In this document: positions 48,718-57,770 of the stretch, piece after piece
Position numbering within the stretch: the first letter of the stretch is position 1
Layout: the number at the start of each line of letters is the position of its first letter
Position numbers and translations under genes: made by a program
Notes under the pieces: generated by a model
The model's database searches: none
Seen by the model: the letters and a program-made list of their open reading frames with translations, nothing else
Told to the model about the DNA's origin: nothing
Assembly (NCBI RefSeq): GCF_024448505.1
Contig: NZ_JAMOHV010000004.1
Coordinates: 62,001 to 126,000 of the forward strand
Length of the DNA: 64,000 nucleotides
Source: Stutzerimonas degradans
Lineage (GTDB): Bacteria; Pseudomonadota; Gammaproteobacteria; Pseudomonadales; Pseudomonadaceae
Reading direction: 5' to 3'

Positions 48718-49620
48718 ATGACAATCCACTACCCGACCATTGCCGACTGCATCGGCAACACGCCGCTGGTTCGCCTGCAACGCCTGCCCGGCAACACCAG
48801 CAACACGATTCTGGTCAAGCTCGAAGGCAACAACCCGGCCGGCTCGGTCAAGGACCGTCCCGCACTGTCGATGATCACCCGTGCCGAGCTGCGCGGCGAT
48901 ATCCAGCCCGGCGACACGCTGATCGAGGCTACGTCGGGCAACACCGGTATCGCCCTGGCGATGGCGGCGGCAATCAAGGGTTACCGGATGATTCTGATCA
49001 TGCCGGACAACTCCAGCGCCGAGCGCAAGTCGGCGATGACCGCCTACGGTGCGGAGCTGATCCTGGTGACCCGTGAGCAGGGCATGGAAGGCGCGCGCGA
49101 CCTGGCGCTGCAGATGCAGGCCGAGGGCCGCGGCAAGGTGCTCGACCAGTTCGCCAACGACGACAACCCCGAGGCGCACTACGGCAGCACCGGCCCGGAA
49201 ATCTGGCGGCAGACCCACGGCAGCATCACTCACTTCGTCAGCTCGATGGGCACCACCGGCACCATCATGGGCGTGTCGCGCTATCTCAAGGAGCAGAATC
49301 CGCACGTGCAGATCGTCGGCCTGCAGCCGATGGAAGGCGCGGCGATTCCCGGCATCCGTCGCTGGCCGCAGGAATACCTGCCGAGGATCTTCCAGGCCGA
49401 GCGCGTCGACCGCGTCGTCGATATGTCGCAGGACGAGGCCGAGACGGTGATGCGCCGCCTGGCCCGCGAAGAAGGCATCTTCTGCGGCGTGTCCTCGGGC
49501 GGCGCGGTGGCGGCGGCGTTGCGCCTGTCGCGCGAGGTCGAGAACGCGGTAATCGTGGCCATCGTCTGCGACCGTGGCGATCGCTACCTGTCCACCGGCG
49601 TGTATGACGCTCCCAACTGA
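48718..49620 (+). CDS. cysM: CysM, cysteine synthase B
   Basis: From the ATG at 48718 the protein has 300 residues beginning MTIHYPTIADCIGNTPLVRL. The frame is open to 48658, but those residues do not fit the family. The PLP-binding lysine is Lys45 in NNPAGSVKDRPA, and SGNTG supports phosphate and substrate binding. It makes cysteine from O-acetylserine and sulfide or thiosulfate. It is followed by rlmD 71 bases later. Confidence 0.94.
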   Translation: MTIHYPTIADCIGNTPLVRLQRLPGNTSNTILVKLEGNNPAGSVKDRPALSMITRAELRGDIQPGDTLIEATSGNTGIALAMAAAIKGYRMILIMPDNSSAERKSAMTAYGAELILVTREQGMEGARDLALQMQAEGRGKVLDQFANDDNPEAHYGSTGPEIWRQTHGSITHFVSSMGTTGTIMGVSRYLKEQNPHVQIVGLQPMEGAAIPGIRRWPQEYLPRIFQAERVDRVVDMSQDEAETVMRRLAREEGIFCGVSSGGAVAAALRLSREVENAVIVAIVCDRGDRYLSTGVYDAPN

Positions 49621-49691
49621 ATTCATCGCCGCCTGCTGTCATCCGGCAGCAGCGCAGCGCCTTGCCGTTCCCTTGAAGCAGGTTCCAGCCC

Positions 49692-51056
49692 ATGGCCAAA
49701 CGTAGCGGCGCCTTGCGCTTTCAGCCCAGCGGTGGCGAGCGCAAGCCGCAAGTGCCGGTCGGCAAGAAGCAGACGCTGGTCATCGAGCGGCTGGCGCACG
49801 ATGGGCGCGGTATCGCCTTCGTCGACGGCCGCACCTGGTTCGTCGCCGGTGCACTGCGGGGCGAGCGGGTCGAGGCGCGCGTGCTCGGTGCGCGCGCGCA
49901 GATCGTCGAGTCGCGCTGTGAGCGGGTCCTCGACGCCAGCCCGCAGCGGCGCCACGAACCCTGCCCGCATGCACGCCTGTGCGGCGGTTGCACCCTGCAG
50001 CATGCGGCGGCGGCCGATCAGCTGGAACTCAAGCAGCGCACCCTCGGCGAGCAGCTCGCGCGCGTCGCCGGCCTCGAGCCGCAGACCTGGGCCGCGCCGC
50101 TGAGCGGCCCGGAGTTCGGCTATCGGCGCCGCGCCCGACTTGCCGTGCGCTGGGATGCCAAGGCCGCGCGACTGGCGGTGGGCTTTCGCGCCGCGGCCAG
50201 CCAGCAGATCGTCCCGATCGAGCAATGCCCCGTGCTGGTACAGCCTTTGCAGACGCTGTTGCCGCATCTGTTGGCGGTGTTGCACAAATTGACCCAACCC
50301 CAGGCCATTGGCCACATCGAGCTGTTCAGCGGTACCGCCGAGGCCGTGCTGGTGCGCCACACGGCCGCGCTGGCGGTGGACGACCTGGCGCAGCTGCAGG
50401 CATTCGCGCACCAGCAGGGTGCGCAGCTGTGGCTGCAGGGCGAGGGCGAGCCGGCGCCGCTCGAAGCGGCACCGCTGGGTTATCGCCTGGAGCCATGGAA
50501 GCTGGAGCTGGAGTGGCGTCCGGGCGATTTCGTCCAGGTCAATGCCGCGGTCAACGAGGCGATGATCGCTCAGGCGCTGGACTGGCTGGCGCCGGCTCCC
50601 GGCGAGCGGGTGCTGGACCTGTTCTGCGGGCTCGGCAATTTCGCCCTGGCGCTGGCGCGCAGCGGCGCGCAGGTAACCGGCGTAGAGGGCGTCGAGGCGA
50701 TGGTCGAGCGGGCACGCGGCAACGCGTTGCGCAACGGCCTGGACGGCCTGCACTTTTATCGTGCAGACCTGTCGAAGCCGCTGGCCGATGCACCTTGGGC
50801 GCGCAGCGGTTTCGACGCGGTGCTGCTGGACCCCCCGCGTGACGGCGCGCTGGAGGTTGTTCGACAAATGTCGGAGTTCGGTGCGCGCCGCCTCGTCTAT
50901 GTTTCATGCAATCCTGCAACGCTCGCCCGCGACGCGGCCGAGCTGGCCCGCCAGGGCTACCGGCTGTCCCGGGCCGGTGTGATCGACATGTTCCCGCAGA
51001 CGGCACATGTCGAGGCGATGGCGCTGTTCGAACTGACGGACCGCGCCGCCCGGTGA
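49692..51056 (+). CDS. rlmD: RlmD, 23S rRNA m5U1939 methyltransferase
   Basis: The 454-residue protein has an N-terminal TRAM domain (about 20-80), a 4Fe-4S cysteine cluster (CERVLD then [10 protein letters not shown]), and a C-terminal SAM methyltransferase domain ([23 protein letters not shown], and the catalytic Cys in [12 protein letters not shown]). It methylates U1939 in 23S rRNA. It is on the same strand as cysM and relA, in the typical Pseudomonas order. Confidence 0.95.
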   Translation: MAKRSGALRFQPSGGERKPQVPVGKKQTLVIERLAHDGRGIAFVDGRTWFVAGALRGERVEARVLGARAQIVESRCERVLDASPQRRHEPCPHARLCGGCTLQHAAAADQLELKQRTLGEQLARVAGLEPQTWAAPLSGPEFGYRRRARLAVRWDAKAARLAVGFRAAASQQIVPIEQCPVLVQPLQTLLPHLLAVLHKLTQPQAIGHIELFSGTAEAVLVRHTAALAVDDLAQLQAFAHQQGAQLWLQGEGEPAPLEAAPLGYRLEPWKLELEWRPGDFVQVNAAVNEAMIAQALDWLAPAPGERVLDLFCGLGNFALALARSGAQVTGVEGVEAMVERARGNALRNGLDGLHFYRADLSKPLADAPWARSGFDAVLLDPPRDGALEVVRQMSEFGARRLVYVSCNPATLARDAAELARQGYRLSRAGVIDMFPQTAHVEAMALFELTDRAAR

Positions 51057-51146
51057 TTTCTTGGCAGGCAACCGGCCTGCGATTCAACCGACCGGCACGC
51101 AGAATGCCGGCGTGCGGCGCAGTCACTGCGCAGAGGGAAGGTTTAG

Positions 51147-53390
51147 ATGGTACAGGTCAGAGCGCTTCAGCCGGTCAATACCGACGGCAGCATCAACCTC
51201 GACAGCTGGCTCGACCACGTGCTGGGCATGGACCCGGCGCTGGATCGCGCGGCACTCAAGGAGGCCTGCGAGTTCGCTCGCGAGGCCGAGCAGCAAGCCA
51301 ACGCCGCGCAGAATCTGTGGAGCGAAGGCACCTCCAGCTACCAGACCGGCCTGGAGATCGCCGAAATTCTCGCCGATCTCAAGCTCGACCAGGACAGCCT
51401 GGTCGCCGCGGTGATCTACCGTGGCGTGCGCGAAGGCAAGATTCAGCTGGCCGAGGTGCACCAGCGCTTCGGCCCGGTGGTCGCCAAGCTGATCGAGGGT
51501 GTGCTGCGCATGGCGGCGATCAGCGCCAGCCTCAACCCGCGTGAGTCGCTGGTGCTGGGTTCGCAGGCGCAGGTGGAGAACCTGCGCAAGATGCTGGTGG
51601 CGATGGTCGACGATGTGCGCGTGGCGCTGATCAAGCTGGCCGAGCGCACCTGCGCCATCCGCGCGGTGAAGAACGCCAGCGAGGACAAGCGCCAGCGCGT
51701 GGCGCGCGAGGTGTTCGACATCTACGCGCCGCTGGCGCATCGCCTCGGCATCGGCCATATCAAGTGGGAGCTGGAAGACCTGTCGTTCCGCTATCTGGAG
51801 CCGGAGCAGTACAAACAGATCGCCCAGCTGCTGCATGAGCGCCGGCTCGATCGCGAACAGTACATCGCCAACGTGGTGCAGCAGCTCAAGGACGAACTGA
51901 CCGCTGCCGGTATCCAGCCGGAGATCGACGGCCGCGCCAAGCACATCTACTCGATCTGGCGGAAGATGCAGAAGAAAGGCCTGCAGTTCAGCCAGATCTA
52001 CGACGTGCGCGCCGTGCGCGTACTGGTGCCGGAGGTGCGTGACTGCTACACCGCGCTCGGCATCGTGCACACGCTGTGGCGGCACATTCCCAAGGAGTTC
52101 GACGACTACATCGCCAACCCCAAGGAGAACGGCTACCGCTCGCTGCACACCGCGGTGATCGGCCCGGAAGGCAAGGTGCTGGAGGTGCAGATCCGCACCC
52201 AGGCCATGCACGAGGAGGCCGAGCTGGGCGTTTGCGCGCACTGGCGCTACAAGGGCACCGACGTCAATTCCGGCTCCGATCATTACGAGGAGAAGATCGC
52301 CTGGCTGCGCCAGGTACTCGAATGGCATGAAGAGCTGGGCGACATCGGCGGGCTGGCCGATCAGCTGCGGGTCGACATCGAGCCGGACCGCGTCTACGTG
52401 TTCACCCCGGATGGCCACGCCATCGACCTGCCCAAGGGCGCCACGCCGCTGGACTTCGCCTACCGCGTGCACACCGAGATCGGCCACAATTGCCGGGGCG
52501 CCAAGGTCAACGGGCGCATCGTGCCGCTCAACTACAGCCTGCAGACCGGCGAGCAGGTGGAGATCATCACCAGCAAGCAGGGTTCGCCGAGCCGTGACTG
52601 GCTGAACCCCAACCTGGGCTACATCACCACCTCGCGCTCGCGGGCGAAGATCGTCCACTGGTTCAAGTTGCAGGCGCGCGACCAGAACGTCGCCGCCGGC
52701 AAGGCGCTGCTGGAGCGGGAACTGAACCGTCTCGACCTGCCGCCGGTGGATTTCGACAAGGTGGCGGAGAAGGCCAACCTCAAGACTGCCGAAGACATGT
52801 TCGCCGCGCTCGGTGCCGGCGACCTGCGCCTGGCCCATCTGGTCAATTTGGCGCAGCAGCTGGTCGAGCCGGAGCGCGGCTACGACCAGCTGGAGCTGAT
52901 TCCGCGGCGCTCGACGCCGCACAAGCCGGGCAAGCGCGGCGATGTGCAGATTCAGGGCGTGGGCAACCTGCTGACGCAGATGGCCGGTTGCTGCCAGCCG
53001 CTGCCGGGCGATCCCATCGTCGGCTACATCACCCAGGGCCGTGGCGTCAGCATCCACCGCCAGGACTGCCCGTCGGTGCTGCAACTGGCCGGCCGCGAGC
53101 CGGAGCGGATCATCCAGGTCAGCTGGGGCCCGGTGCCGGAGAAAACCTATCCGGTGGAAATCTTCATCCGCGCCTACGACCGTTCCGGGCTGCTGCGCGA
53201 CATCTCGCAGATGCTGCTCAACGAGCGCATCAACGTGCTGTCGATGAACACCCGCTCGAACAAGGAAGACAGCACCGCGCAGATGACGTTGACCATCGAG
53301 ATTCCGGGGCTGAATGCCTTGGGTCGCTTGCTCAGTCGCATCTCTCAGCTACCCAACATCATCGAGGCCAAGCGCCAGCGGGCCACGTAA
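51147..53390 (+). CDS. relA: RelA, (p)ppGpp synthetase I
   Basis: The 747-residue protein has the RelA layout. The N-terminal hydrolase-like domain lacks the HD metal motif (VIYRGVREGKIQLAEV where hydrolases have His-Asp), so it should only synthesise. A synthetase domain follows (IYDVRAVRVLVPEVRDCYTA and NPKENGYRSLHTAV), then TGS (VYVFTPDGHAIDLPKGATP) and a C-terminal ACT domain. It makes (p)ppGpp when ribosomes stall on uncharged tRNA. GGAAGGTTTAG precedes the ATG. Confidence 0.96.
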   Translation: MVQVRALQPVNTDGSINLDSWLDHVLGMDPALDRAALKEACEFAREAEQQANAAQNLWSEGTSSYQTGLEIAEILADLKLDQDSLVAAVIYRGVREGKIQLAEVHQRFGPVVAKLIEGVLRMAAISASLNPRESLVLGSQAQVENLRKMLVAMVDDVRVALIKLAERTCAIRAVKNASEDKRQRVAREVFDIYAPLAHRLGIGHIKWELEDLSFRYLEPEQYKQIAQLLHERRLDREQYIANVVQQLKDELTAAGIQPEIDGRAKHIYSIWRKMQKKGLQFSQIYDVRAVRVLVPEVRDCYTALGIVHTLWRHIPKEFDDYIANPKENGYRSLHTAVIGPEGKVLEVQIRTQAMHEEAELGVCAHWRYKGTDVNSGSDHYEEKIAWLRQVLEWHEELGDIGGLADQLRVDIEPDRVYVFTPDGHAIDLPKGATPLDFAYRVHTEIGHNCRGAKVNGRIVPLNYSLQTGEQVEIITSKQGSPSRDWLNPNLGYITTSRSRAKIVHWFKLQARDQNVAAGKALLERELNRLDLPPVDFDKVAEKANLKTAEDMFAALGAGDLRLAHLVNLAQQLVEPERGYDQLELIPRRSTPHKPGKRGDVQIQGVGNLLTQMAGCCQPLPGDPIVGYITQGRGVSIHRQDCPSVLQLAGREPERIIQVSWGPVPEKTYPVEIFIRAYDRSGLLRDISQMLLNERINVLSMNTRSNKEDSTAQMTLTIEIPGLNALGRLLSRISQLPNIIEAKRQRAT

Positions 53391-53397
53391 GACGCAA

Positions 53398-53417
53398 GGC
53401 CGGCGGCGCCGCCGGCC
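53398..53417. repeat. 20-base GC palindrome after relA
   Basis: GGCCGGCGGC and its exact reverse complement abut with no loop, starting 8 bases after the relA stop. No T-run follows. It can form a cruciform or RNA hairpin and may mark the relA transcript end. Confidence 0.7.
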
Positions 53418-53421
53418 GCGT

Positions 53422-53527
53422 CACGGTGGATGGGTGAAGCGTCATCCACCCTACGATGCAATACGGTTTTGGGCGTTTGGCCCGCGACCGAACCGTAGGG
53501 TGGATGTCGTTTTTTACATTCACCGTG
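53422..53527. repeat. Palindromic intergenic element between relA and mazG
   Basis: The element is symmetric. CACGGTG (53422-53428) and CACCGTG (53521-53527) form the ends. CATCCACCCTACG (53443-53455) and CGTAGGGTGGATG (53494-53506) form 13-base inner arms. The spacers on the two sides are both 14 bases. The centre is about 38 bases. I recall similar GTAGGGTGGATGACG-type repeats between genes in Pseudomonas genomes, but could not check. It carries no reading frame, so it would depend on an outside transposase. Confidence 0.7.
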
Positions 53528-53573
53528 ATGCCATCAGCGTCCCTCACCAGCCCTCGTTTCGCTGAGGAATCCC

Positions 53574-54404
53574 ATGTACCAACTCCCCGACCTGCTGCAC
53601 CTCATGGCCCGCCTGCGCGACCCGCAGCACGGCTGCCCCTGGGACCTGCAGCAGAACTACGCCAGCATCGTGCCGCATACGCTGGAAGAGGCCTACGAAG
53701 TGGCCGATGCCATCGAGAGTGGCGATTTCGACCATCTGCCCGGCGAGCTGGGCGATCTGCTGTTCCAGGTCGTCTACTACAGCCAGCTGGCCAAGGAAGA
53801 AGGGCGCTTCGAGTTCGCCACGGTGGTCGATGCGATCACCCGCAAGCTGGTGCGCCGCCATCCGCATGTGTTTCCCGACGGCGATCTGTACGGTTCGCCC
53901 GAGCTGCCGCGCCTCGATGAAGCCGCGATCAAGCAGCGCTGGGAGGAGATCAAGGCCGAGGAGCGCGCCGAGAAAGCCGCCGCGCCCGAACAGCTGTCGC
54001 TGCTCGACGACGTGCCCGCCGCATTGCCGGCGCTGAGCCGCGCGGCCAAGCTGCAGAAGCGCGCCGCGCAGGTCGGTTTCGACTGGCCGGAAGCGCTGCC
54101 GGTGGTCGACAAGGTGCGCGAAGAACTCGACGAAGTGCTGGTGGCGATGAGCGAGAACGACGCCGACGCCATCGCCGAGGAGCTGGGCGATCTGTTGTTC
54201 GTCGTCGTCAACCTGGCGCGCCACCTCAAGGTGGACCCGGAAAATGCCCTGCGTGGTGCCAACGGCAAGTTTGAGCGGCGTTTCCGCTTCATCGAGCAGG
54301 CCTTGCGGCAGGCGGGGCGACCCATCGAGAATTGCACCCTCGAAGAGCTGGATGCGCTCTGGGATGCAGCCAAGCGGGCCGAGCAGTCGCCTGTCTGCGG
54401 CTGA
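53574..54404 (+). CDS. mazG: MazG, nucleoside triphosphate pyrophosphohydrolase
   Basis: The 276-residue protein has two MazG helical domains. The first (about 8-110) has LRDPQHGCPWD and ELGDLLFQVVYYSQ; the second (about 160-270) has EELDEVLVAM and ELGDLLFVVVNLARHL. Both keep the acidic residues for magnesium. It hydrolyses NTPs to NMPs and in E. coli lowers (p)ppGpp effects during starvation, which fits its place after relA. GAGGAATCCC precedes the ATG. Confidence 0.95.
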   Translation: MYQLPDLLHLMARLRDPQHGCPWDLQQNYASIVPHTLEEAYEVADAIESGDFDHLPGELGDLLFQVVYYSQLAKEEGRFEFATVVDAITRKLVRRHPHVFPDGDLYGSPELPRLDEAAIKQRWEEIKAEERAEKAAAPEQLSLLDDVPAALPALSRAAKLQKRAAQVGFDWPEALPVVDKVREELDEVLVAMSENDADAIAEELGDLLFVVVNLARHLKVDPENALRGANGKFERRFRFIEQALRQAGRPIENCTLEELDALWDAAKRAEQSPVCG

Positions 54405-54413
54405 TGACGGTGC

Positions 54414-54443
54414 GCACGGTGGATTCGCGTTCACATCCATCAC
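54414..54443. repeat. Degenerate half-copy of the relA-mazG palindromic element
   Basis: GCACGGTGGAT is followed after 11 bases by ATCCATCAC, which resembles the left half of the element at 53422. It lies between mazG and the DUF2058 gene. The match is short and may be chance. Confidence 0.35.
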
Positions 54444-54512
54444 AATTCCGCGCGGCGGATCGCCCTCGAGCGACCCGCCCGCCCCATTGAATGACCACAG
54501 ACGAGCCGAAAC

Positions 54513-55052
54513 ATGAGTCTTTCCCTTCGCGACCAGCTGCTCAAAGCCGGGCTGGTCAACGAAAAGCAGGCCAAGCAGGCCGTCAAGCAGAAGCAGAAGC
54601 AGCAGCGCCTGGAGAAGAAGGGCCAGATCGAGAAGGACGATTCCCAGCGCCAGGCGGCCCTGCAGGCGCAGGCCGAGAAGCTCGCGCGCGATCAGGAACT
54701 CAACCGCCAGCAGCAGGAGAAGGCCGAGCAGAAGGCCCGTACCGCACAGGTCAAGCAGCTGATCGAGACCAGCCGCCTGCCGAAGCTGGCCACCGAGGAC
54801 TACTACAACTTCGTCGACGACAAGAAGGTCAAGCGCCTGTCGGTCAACAAGCTGATGCGCGACAAGCTGGCCGGCGGCTCGCTGGCGATCGTCCGCCACG
54901 GCGGCGGCTACGAAGTGATTCCGCGCGAGGCCGCGCTGAAGATCCAGGAGCGCGACCCGCGGCGCATCGTGCAGCTCAACGTGCAGACCGAAGCGCCGGA
55001 TGCCGACGATCCTTACGCCGCCTACCAGATCCCCGACGACCTGATGTGGTAA
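54513..55052 (+). CDS. DUF2058 (YaiL-type) protein
   Basis: The 179-residue protein begins MSLSLRDQLLKAGLVNEKQA and has a long charged Lys/Gln/Glu coiled-coil stretch (about 22-80), then a compact C-terminal domain (YYNFVDDKKVKRLSVNK and GGYEVIPREAALKIQERDP). The family is linked by annotation to nucleoid or polynucleotide binding, but no function is firmly known. It follows mazG by 108 bases on the same strand. Confidence 0.88.
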   Translation: MSLSLRDQLLKAGLVNEKQAKQAVKQKQKQQRLEKKGQIEKDDSQRQAALQAQAEKLARDQELNRQQQEKAEQKARTAQVKQLIETSRLPKLATEDYYNFVDDKKVKRLSVNKLMRDKLAGGSLAIVRHGGGYEVIPREAALKIQERDPRRIVQLNVQTEAPDADDPYAAYQIPDDLMW

Positions 55053-55152
55053 GCCCACGGTTCCGACCGATGGCGGGATAGAACTGCCGCGCCCGGCCTC
55101 TACAGTCCGGGTGCACCCAATTCCGGGTGCCCGCGTTGTGGAGGGCAGCGGC

Positions 55153-55314
55153 ATGACTGGCGCAGCGATTCGGACCATGGGCAACGGTGAGGCGCAATAC
55201 TGGCGGGCCGGCGGTGTGCCGGGCGATCCCGAGGAGCCTGGCGTGCCGGTGCAACCGGGCGAGCCGGGCGAACCGACCATTCCCGATCAGCCGCCACCCG
55301 CACCGGTCGCCTGA
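55153..55314 (+). CDS. Small proline-rich hypothetical protein
   Basis: The ATG at 55153 follows GGAGGG at 7-base spacing and gives 53 residues. The C-terminal half is Pro/Gly/Glu-rich (PGDPEEPGVPVQPGEPGEP), partly collagen-like. There is no signal peptide or membrane segment. A terminator starts on the base after the stop codon, which is good evidence that this short frame is transcribed. The frame could be entered at a GTG at 55111, but no ribosome site is there. The family is unknown to me. Confidence 0.55.
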   Translation: MTGAAIRTMGNGEAQYWRAGGVPGDPEEPGVPVQPGEPGEPTIPDQPPPAPVA

Positions 55315-55335
55315 GCGCGCCGGGCGCGCGTTTTT
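55315..55335 (+). terminator. Rho-independent terminator of the small proline-rich gene
   Basis: Six-base arms GCGCGC and GCGCGC flank CGG, followed by GTTTTTC. It immediately follows the stop codon at 55312-55314. The T-run reaches the stop codon of the convergent esterase gene. Confidence 0.7.
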
Positions 55336-56672
55336 CACTCGCCGAACGGATAGGTATCCGGCACGGCCGCGTCGTCGAATCGGCGCGGACCGACCGGCGT
55401 CACCGCGCTGGTCTGCTCGAACCAGACCAGCGCATCGAACTGTTCGGCGAGCACCGCACGGAAATAGTGGCTCTGACGCTCGGTCCGCGGCCGGTAGACC
55501 ACCCCGATGGCACGCTCCAAGCGCGGTTGGGCCAACGCCTGGCGCAGCTTGCCGTGTGCTTCGCTGCGCCACTCGGTGAGCGAAGCACCGTGCCCGGCAC
55601 GCAGAAACAGCTGCTCCCAGCTGTCCGGCCGCGACGGTAGCACCTCCATGATCTGCATCGGCTCATCCCAGTTGTCTGCGGCGGCCACGCTGCCGCGATC
55701 GGTGGCCATGCCGATCAGCACCGCATCGCGGCCGAGCGCGGTGCGACACAGCTCGCCGATGTTGAACTCGCCGTCCCAGCCCATCGACGTCGCCGCCGCG
55801 TTGCCGATGTGCGAATTGTGTGCCCAGACCACCGCACGGGCCTGCGCGCCGCGATGCTCCAGCAGCGCGCGCAGGGTGTCGAACATGTGCCGGTCGCGCA
55901 GGTTCCAGGATTCGCTGGAGCGGCGGTACATGGCGCGGTAGTACTGCTCGGCGGCGAGCACGACATGGGCGTTGCGCGCCGCATCGAAGAAACGTTCGCC
56001 GTCGCTTGCGGCGTACTGCAGGCGGCGTTCCAGCAGCGTACGCAGCTGCTCGACCACCGCGTCCTCGCAGGACGGTTCACCCAGCAGCACCTGATGGCCG
56101 TAGGCGGCCGGTTCGTCGTGCCACGGACTCAGGCAGCCGTATCGCTGGCGTGCCGCGCTGGCGGCGGGCGGGTCGACCTGGTCGAGATAGCGCAACACCT
56201 CGGCAATCGAGGAACCTAGGCTGTACACGTCCAGGCCGCGAAACTCCACGCGCTGTTCGGCCGGCAGGCCGTCGTTGTGCTGGCGCAGCCAGCGGGTGAA
56301 CGCCGCCACCTCGCGATTGCGCCACATCCAGGTGGGAAAGCGCTTGAAGGCGTCCTCCACCCAGGCGGCGGGCTGCTGCTGGCGCACGTGGCGATCGATC
56401 CAGGCGGCGTCCGGCCAGTCGGCTTCGACGGCGACGATGGAGAAACCGTGGCGCTCGATCAGCCGGCGGGTGATGGCCGCCCGCGCGCGGTAGAACTCGG
56501 AGGTGCCGTGGCTGGCTTCGCCGATCAGCACCACGCAGGCATCGGCGAAACGCTCGAAGGCGTCGGCGAAGGCGGGGTCGTCGAGGTCCGGCAACGGTTG
56601 CGCGTGCCGGCGCAGCAGCTCGACCAGCTGCTCTTCGTCGTAGTCGGCGGCGCGGGTAAGGGAGGCGCGCAT
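55335..56672 (-). CDS. Erythromycin-esterase-family protein
   Basis: From the ATG at 56672 (AGGAG 7 bases upstream) the protein has 445 residues. The EreA/EreB-like core is clear: VVLIGEASHGTSEFYRARAA at about 48-67 with the conserved Glu and His, VAVEADWPDAAWIDRHV, and VWAHNSHIGNAA. Most members of this large family in environmental bacteria do not confer macrolide resistance, and their substrates are unknown. A GTG 9 codons upstream is an alternative start. The 3-prime end is convergent with the small proline-rich gene. Confidence 0.88.
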   Translation of the reverse strand: MRASLTRAADYDEEQLVELLRRHAQPLPDLDDPAFADAFERFADACVVLIGEASHGTSEFYRARAAITRRLIERHGFSIVAVEADWPDAAWIDRHVRQQQPAAWVEDAFKRFPTWMWRNREVAAFTRWLRQHNDGLPAEQRVEFRGLDVYSLGSSIAEVLRYLDQVDPPAASAARQRYGCLSPWHDEPAAYGHQVLLGEPSCEDAVVEQLRTLLERRLQYAASDGERFFDAARNAHVVLAAEQYYRAMYRRSSESWNLRDRHMFDTLRALLEHRGAQARAVVWAHNSHIGNAAATSMGWDGEFNIGELCRTALGRDAVLIGMATDRGSVAAADNWDEPMQIMEVLPSRPDSWEQLFLRAGHGASLTEWRSEAHGKLRQALAQPRLERAIGVVYRPRTERQSHYFRAVLAEQFDALVWFEQTSAVTPVGPRRFDDAAVPDTYPFGE

Positions 56673-56766
56673 GGGTGGCTCCTGCGGGGGGATGCTCACC
56701 GACAGACTAGCCCGCGTGAGCGCCCGTGCCAGGGCACCCGGTCGGAGCGGCCTCCATGTCTGGAGC

Positions 56767-56794
56767 GAACTTGCCCGACGGCTTTCGCCTCTAA
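56767..56794 (+). promoter_or_regulatory. AlgU (sigma-E)-like promoter before the 77-residue protein gene
   Basis: GAACTT and TCTAA are separated by 17 bases, close to the AlgU consensus GAACTT-N16/17-TCTGA. The start codon is 66 bases downstream. It is the strongest envelope-stress-type promoter that I found in the window. Confidence 0.65.
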
Positions 56795-56860
56795 GGCATA
56801 CACTGGGATTGGTGGCGTCTGCTGCCGGCCCGGCTTTGAACTAGAACGAGGGGCTGCCAA

Positions 56861-57094
56861 ATGACAACCTGGATCATTGCCTACAACAAAGATGGCAACA
56901 CATCGACACTGAAGGTCGACTCAGCGCATCAACCGGATATCGACGAGGCCGTCGAGCTGGTGACGCGCAAGGCCGAGCAGGAATTTGCCGGCGAGGATAT
57001 TGAGCACGAGCATGACCCGGACATGGAAAGCACGCCGGCCACGCGGCTCGCCGAGCGTTACGGCATAACCGTCACGGGTATTTCCGAGGCCTGA
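56861..57094 (+). CDS. Conserved small acidic protein of unknown function
   Basis: The 77-residue protein starts MTTWIIAYNKDGNTSTLKVD and is acidic (VTRKAEQEFAGEDIEHEHDP). There is no signal peptide or membrane segment. GAGGGGCTGCCAA precedes the ATG. It is convergent with pdeM, whose stop begins 1 base after its own stop. I do not know the family. The AlgU-like promoter upstream suggests a stress-induced role. Confidence 0.72.
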   Translation: MTTWIIAYNKDGNTSTLKVDSAHQPDIDEAVELVTRKAEQEFAGEDIEHEHDPDMESTPATRLAERYGITVTGISEA

Positions 57095-57751
57095 TCAGGT
57101 CAGCGACCAGACTTCCCCATCCCCGACCAGAAACAGGCGCCGGCCCGCTTCGGCGCCGATCTCGGTCGCGCCGGTGAAACTGCCGAATGCCGGCAGCAGG
57201 CTGACCCGTTCACCTAGGCAGAAGCACGGCAGGCGCAACCGCTGGCGACCGCGGCCGCGCAGGACGAATGCCGGATGCAGGTGGCCGGCGAGCACGTGAT
57301 GGGTGGGATGCGGCGTCGGCTCGTGCTGCAGCGCGAACGGCCCGAGCAGCAGCGGTTCGCCCACCACCTCGATGCACAGCTCCGGCGGCGGATCGCCGGC
57401 GCGACGGTCGTGGTTGCCGCGGATCAGCGTCATGCCCAGCTGCGCGTGGCCCGCGCGCCATTCGGCCAGTCGGGCGAGAGTGGCGGGCGCATGCGATTCG
57501 GGCGCATGGAGGAAGTCGCCGAGGAAGATCAGCTGGCGGCAGGTGTAGTGCGCCAGCAGCCTGTCGAGCGTCTGCAGGTTGGTGGCGGTGGTGCCGCGTG
57601 GCACCGGCTGGCCGAGCCGGCGGTAAGCGGCGGCCTTGCCGAAATGCACATCGGCGACCAGCAGCGCCTGCTGCGCCGGCCAGTAGATGGCCTTTTCCGC
57701 CAGCAGCCAGAGCGTGCTGCCGGCCAGCTCGATGGGCAGGCAGGCGCTCAT
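57095..57751 (-). CDS. pdeM: PdeM, ligase-associated metallophosphoesterase
   Basis: The 218-residue protein has the calcineurin-like metal motifs in order: DVHFGK at 34-39, GDFLH at 78-82, GNHD at 112-115 and GHLHP at 156-160. This type occurs beside an ATP-dependent ligase, a helicase and an exonuclease and is annotated as a DNA-damage-response endonuclease. It begins 19 bases after the helicase stop, so it is the last gene of a four-gene unit. Confidence 0.9.
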   Translation of the reverse strand: MSACLPIELAGSTLWLLAEKAIYWPAQQALLVADVHFGKAAAYRRLGQPVPRGTTATNLQTLDRLLAHYTCRQLIFLGDFLHAPESHAPATLARLAEWRAGHAQLGMTLIRGNHDRRAGDPPPELCIEVVGEPLLLGPFALQHEPTPHPTHHVLAGHLHPAFVLRGRGRQRLRLPCFCLGERVSLLPAFGSFTGATEIGAEAGRRLFLVGDGEVWSLT

Positions 57752-57770
57752 CGGCGCTGCGTCTCACGGA

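Noticed and set aside
55335-56672. Reading the esterase gene as a macrolide resistance determinant
   Set aside because: The family is broad and mostly of unknown substrate; nothing around it suggests a mobile resistance gene.
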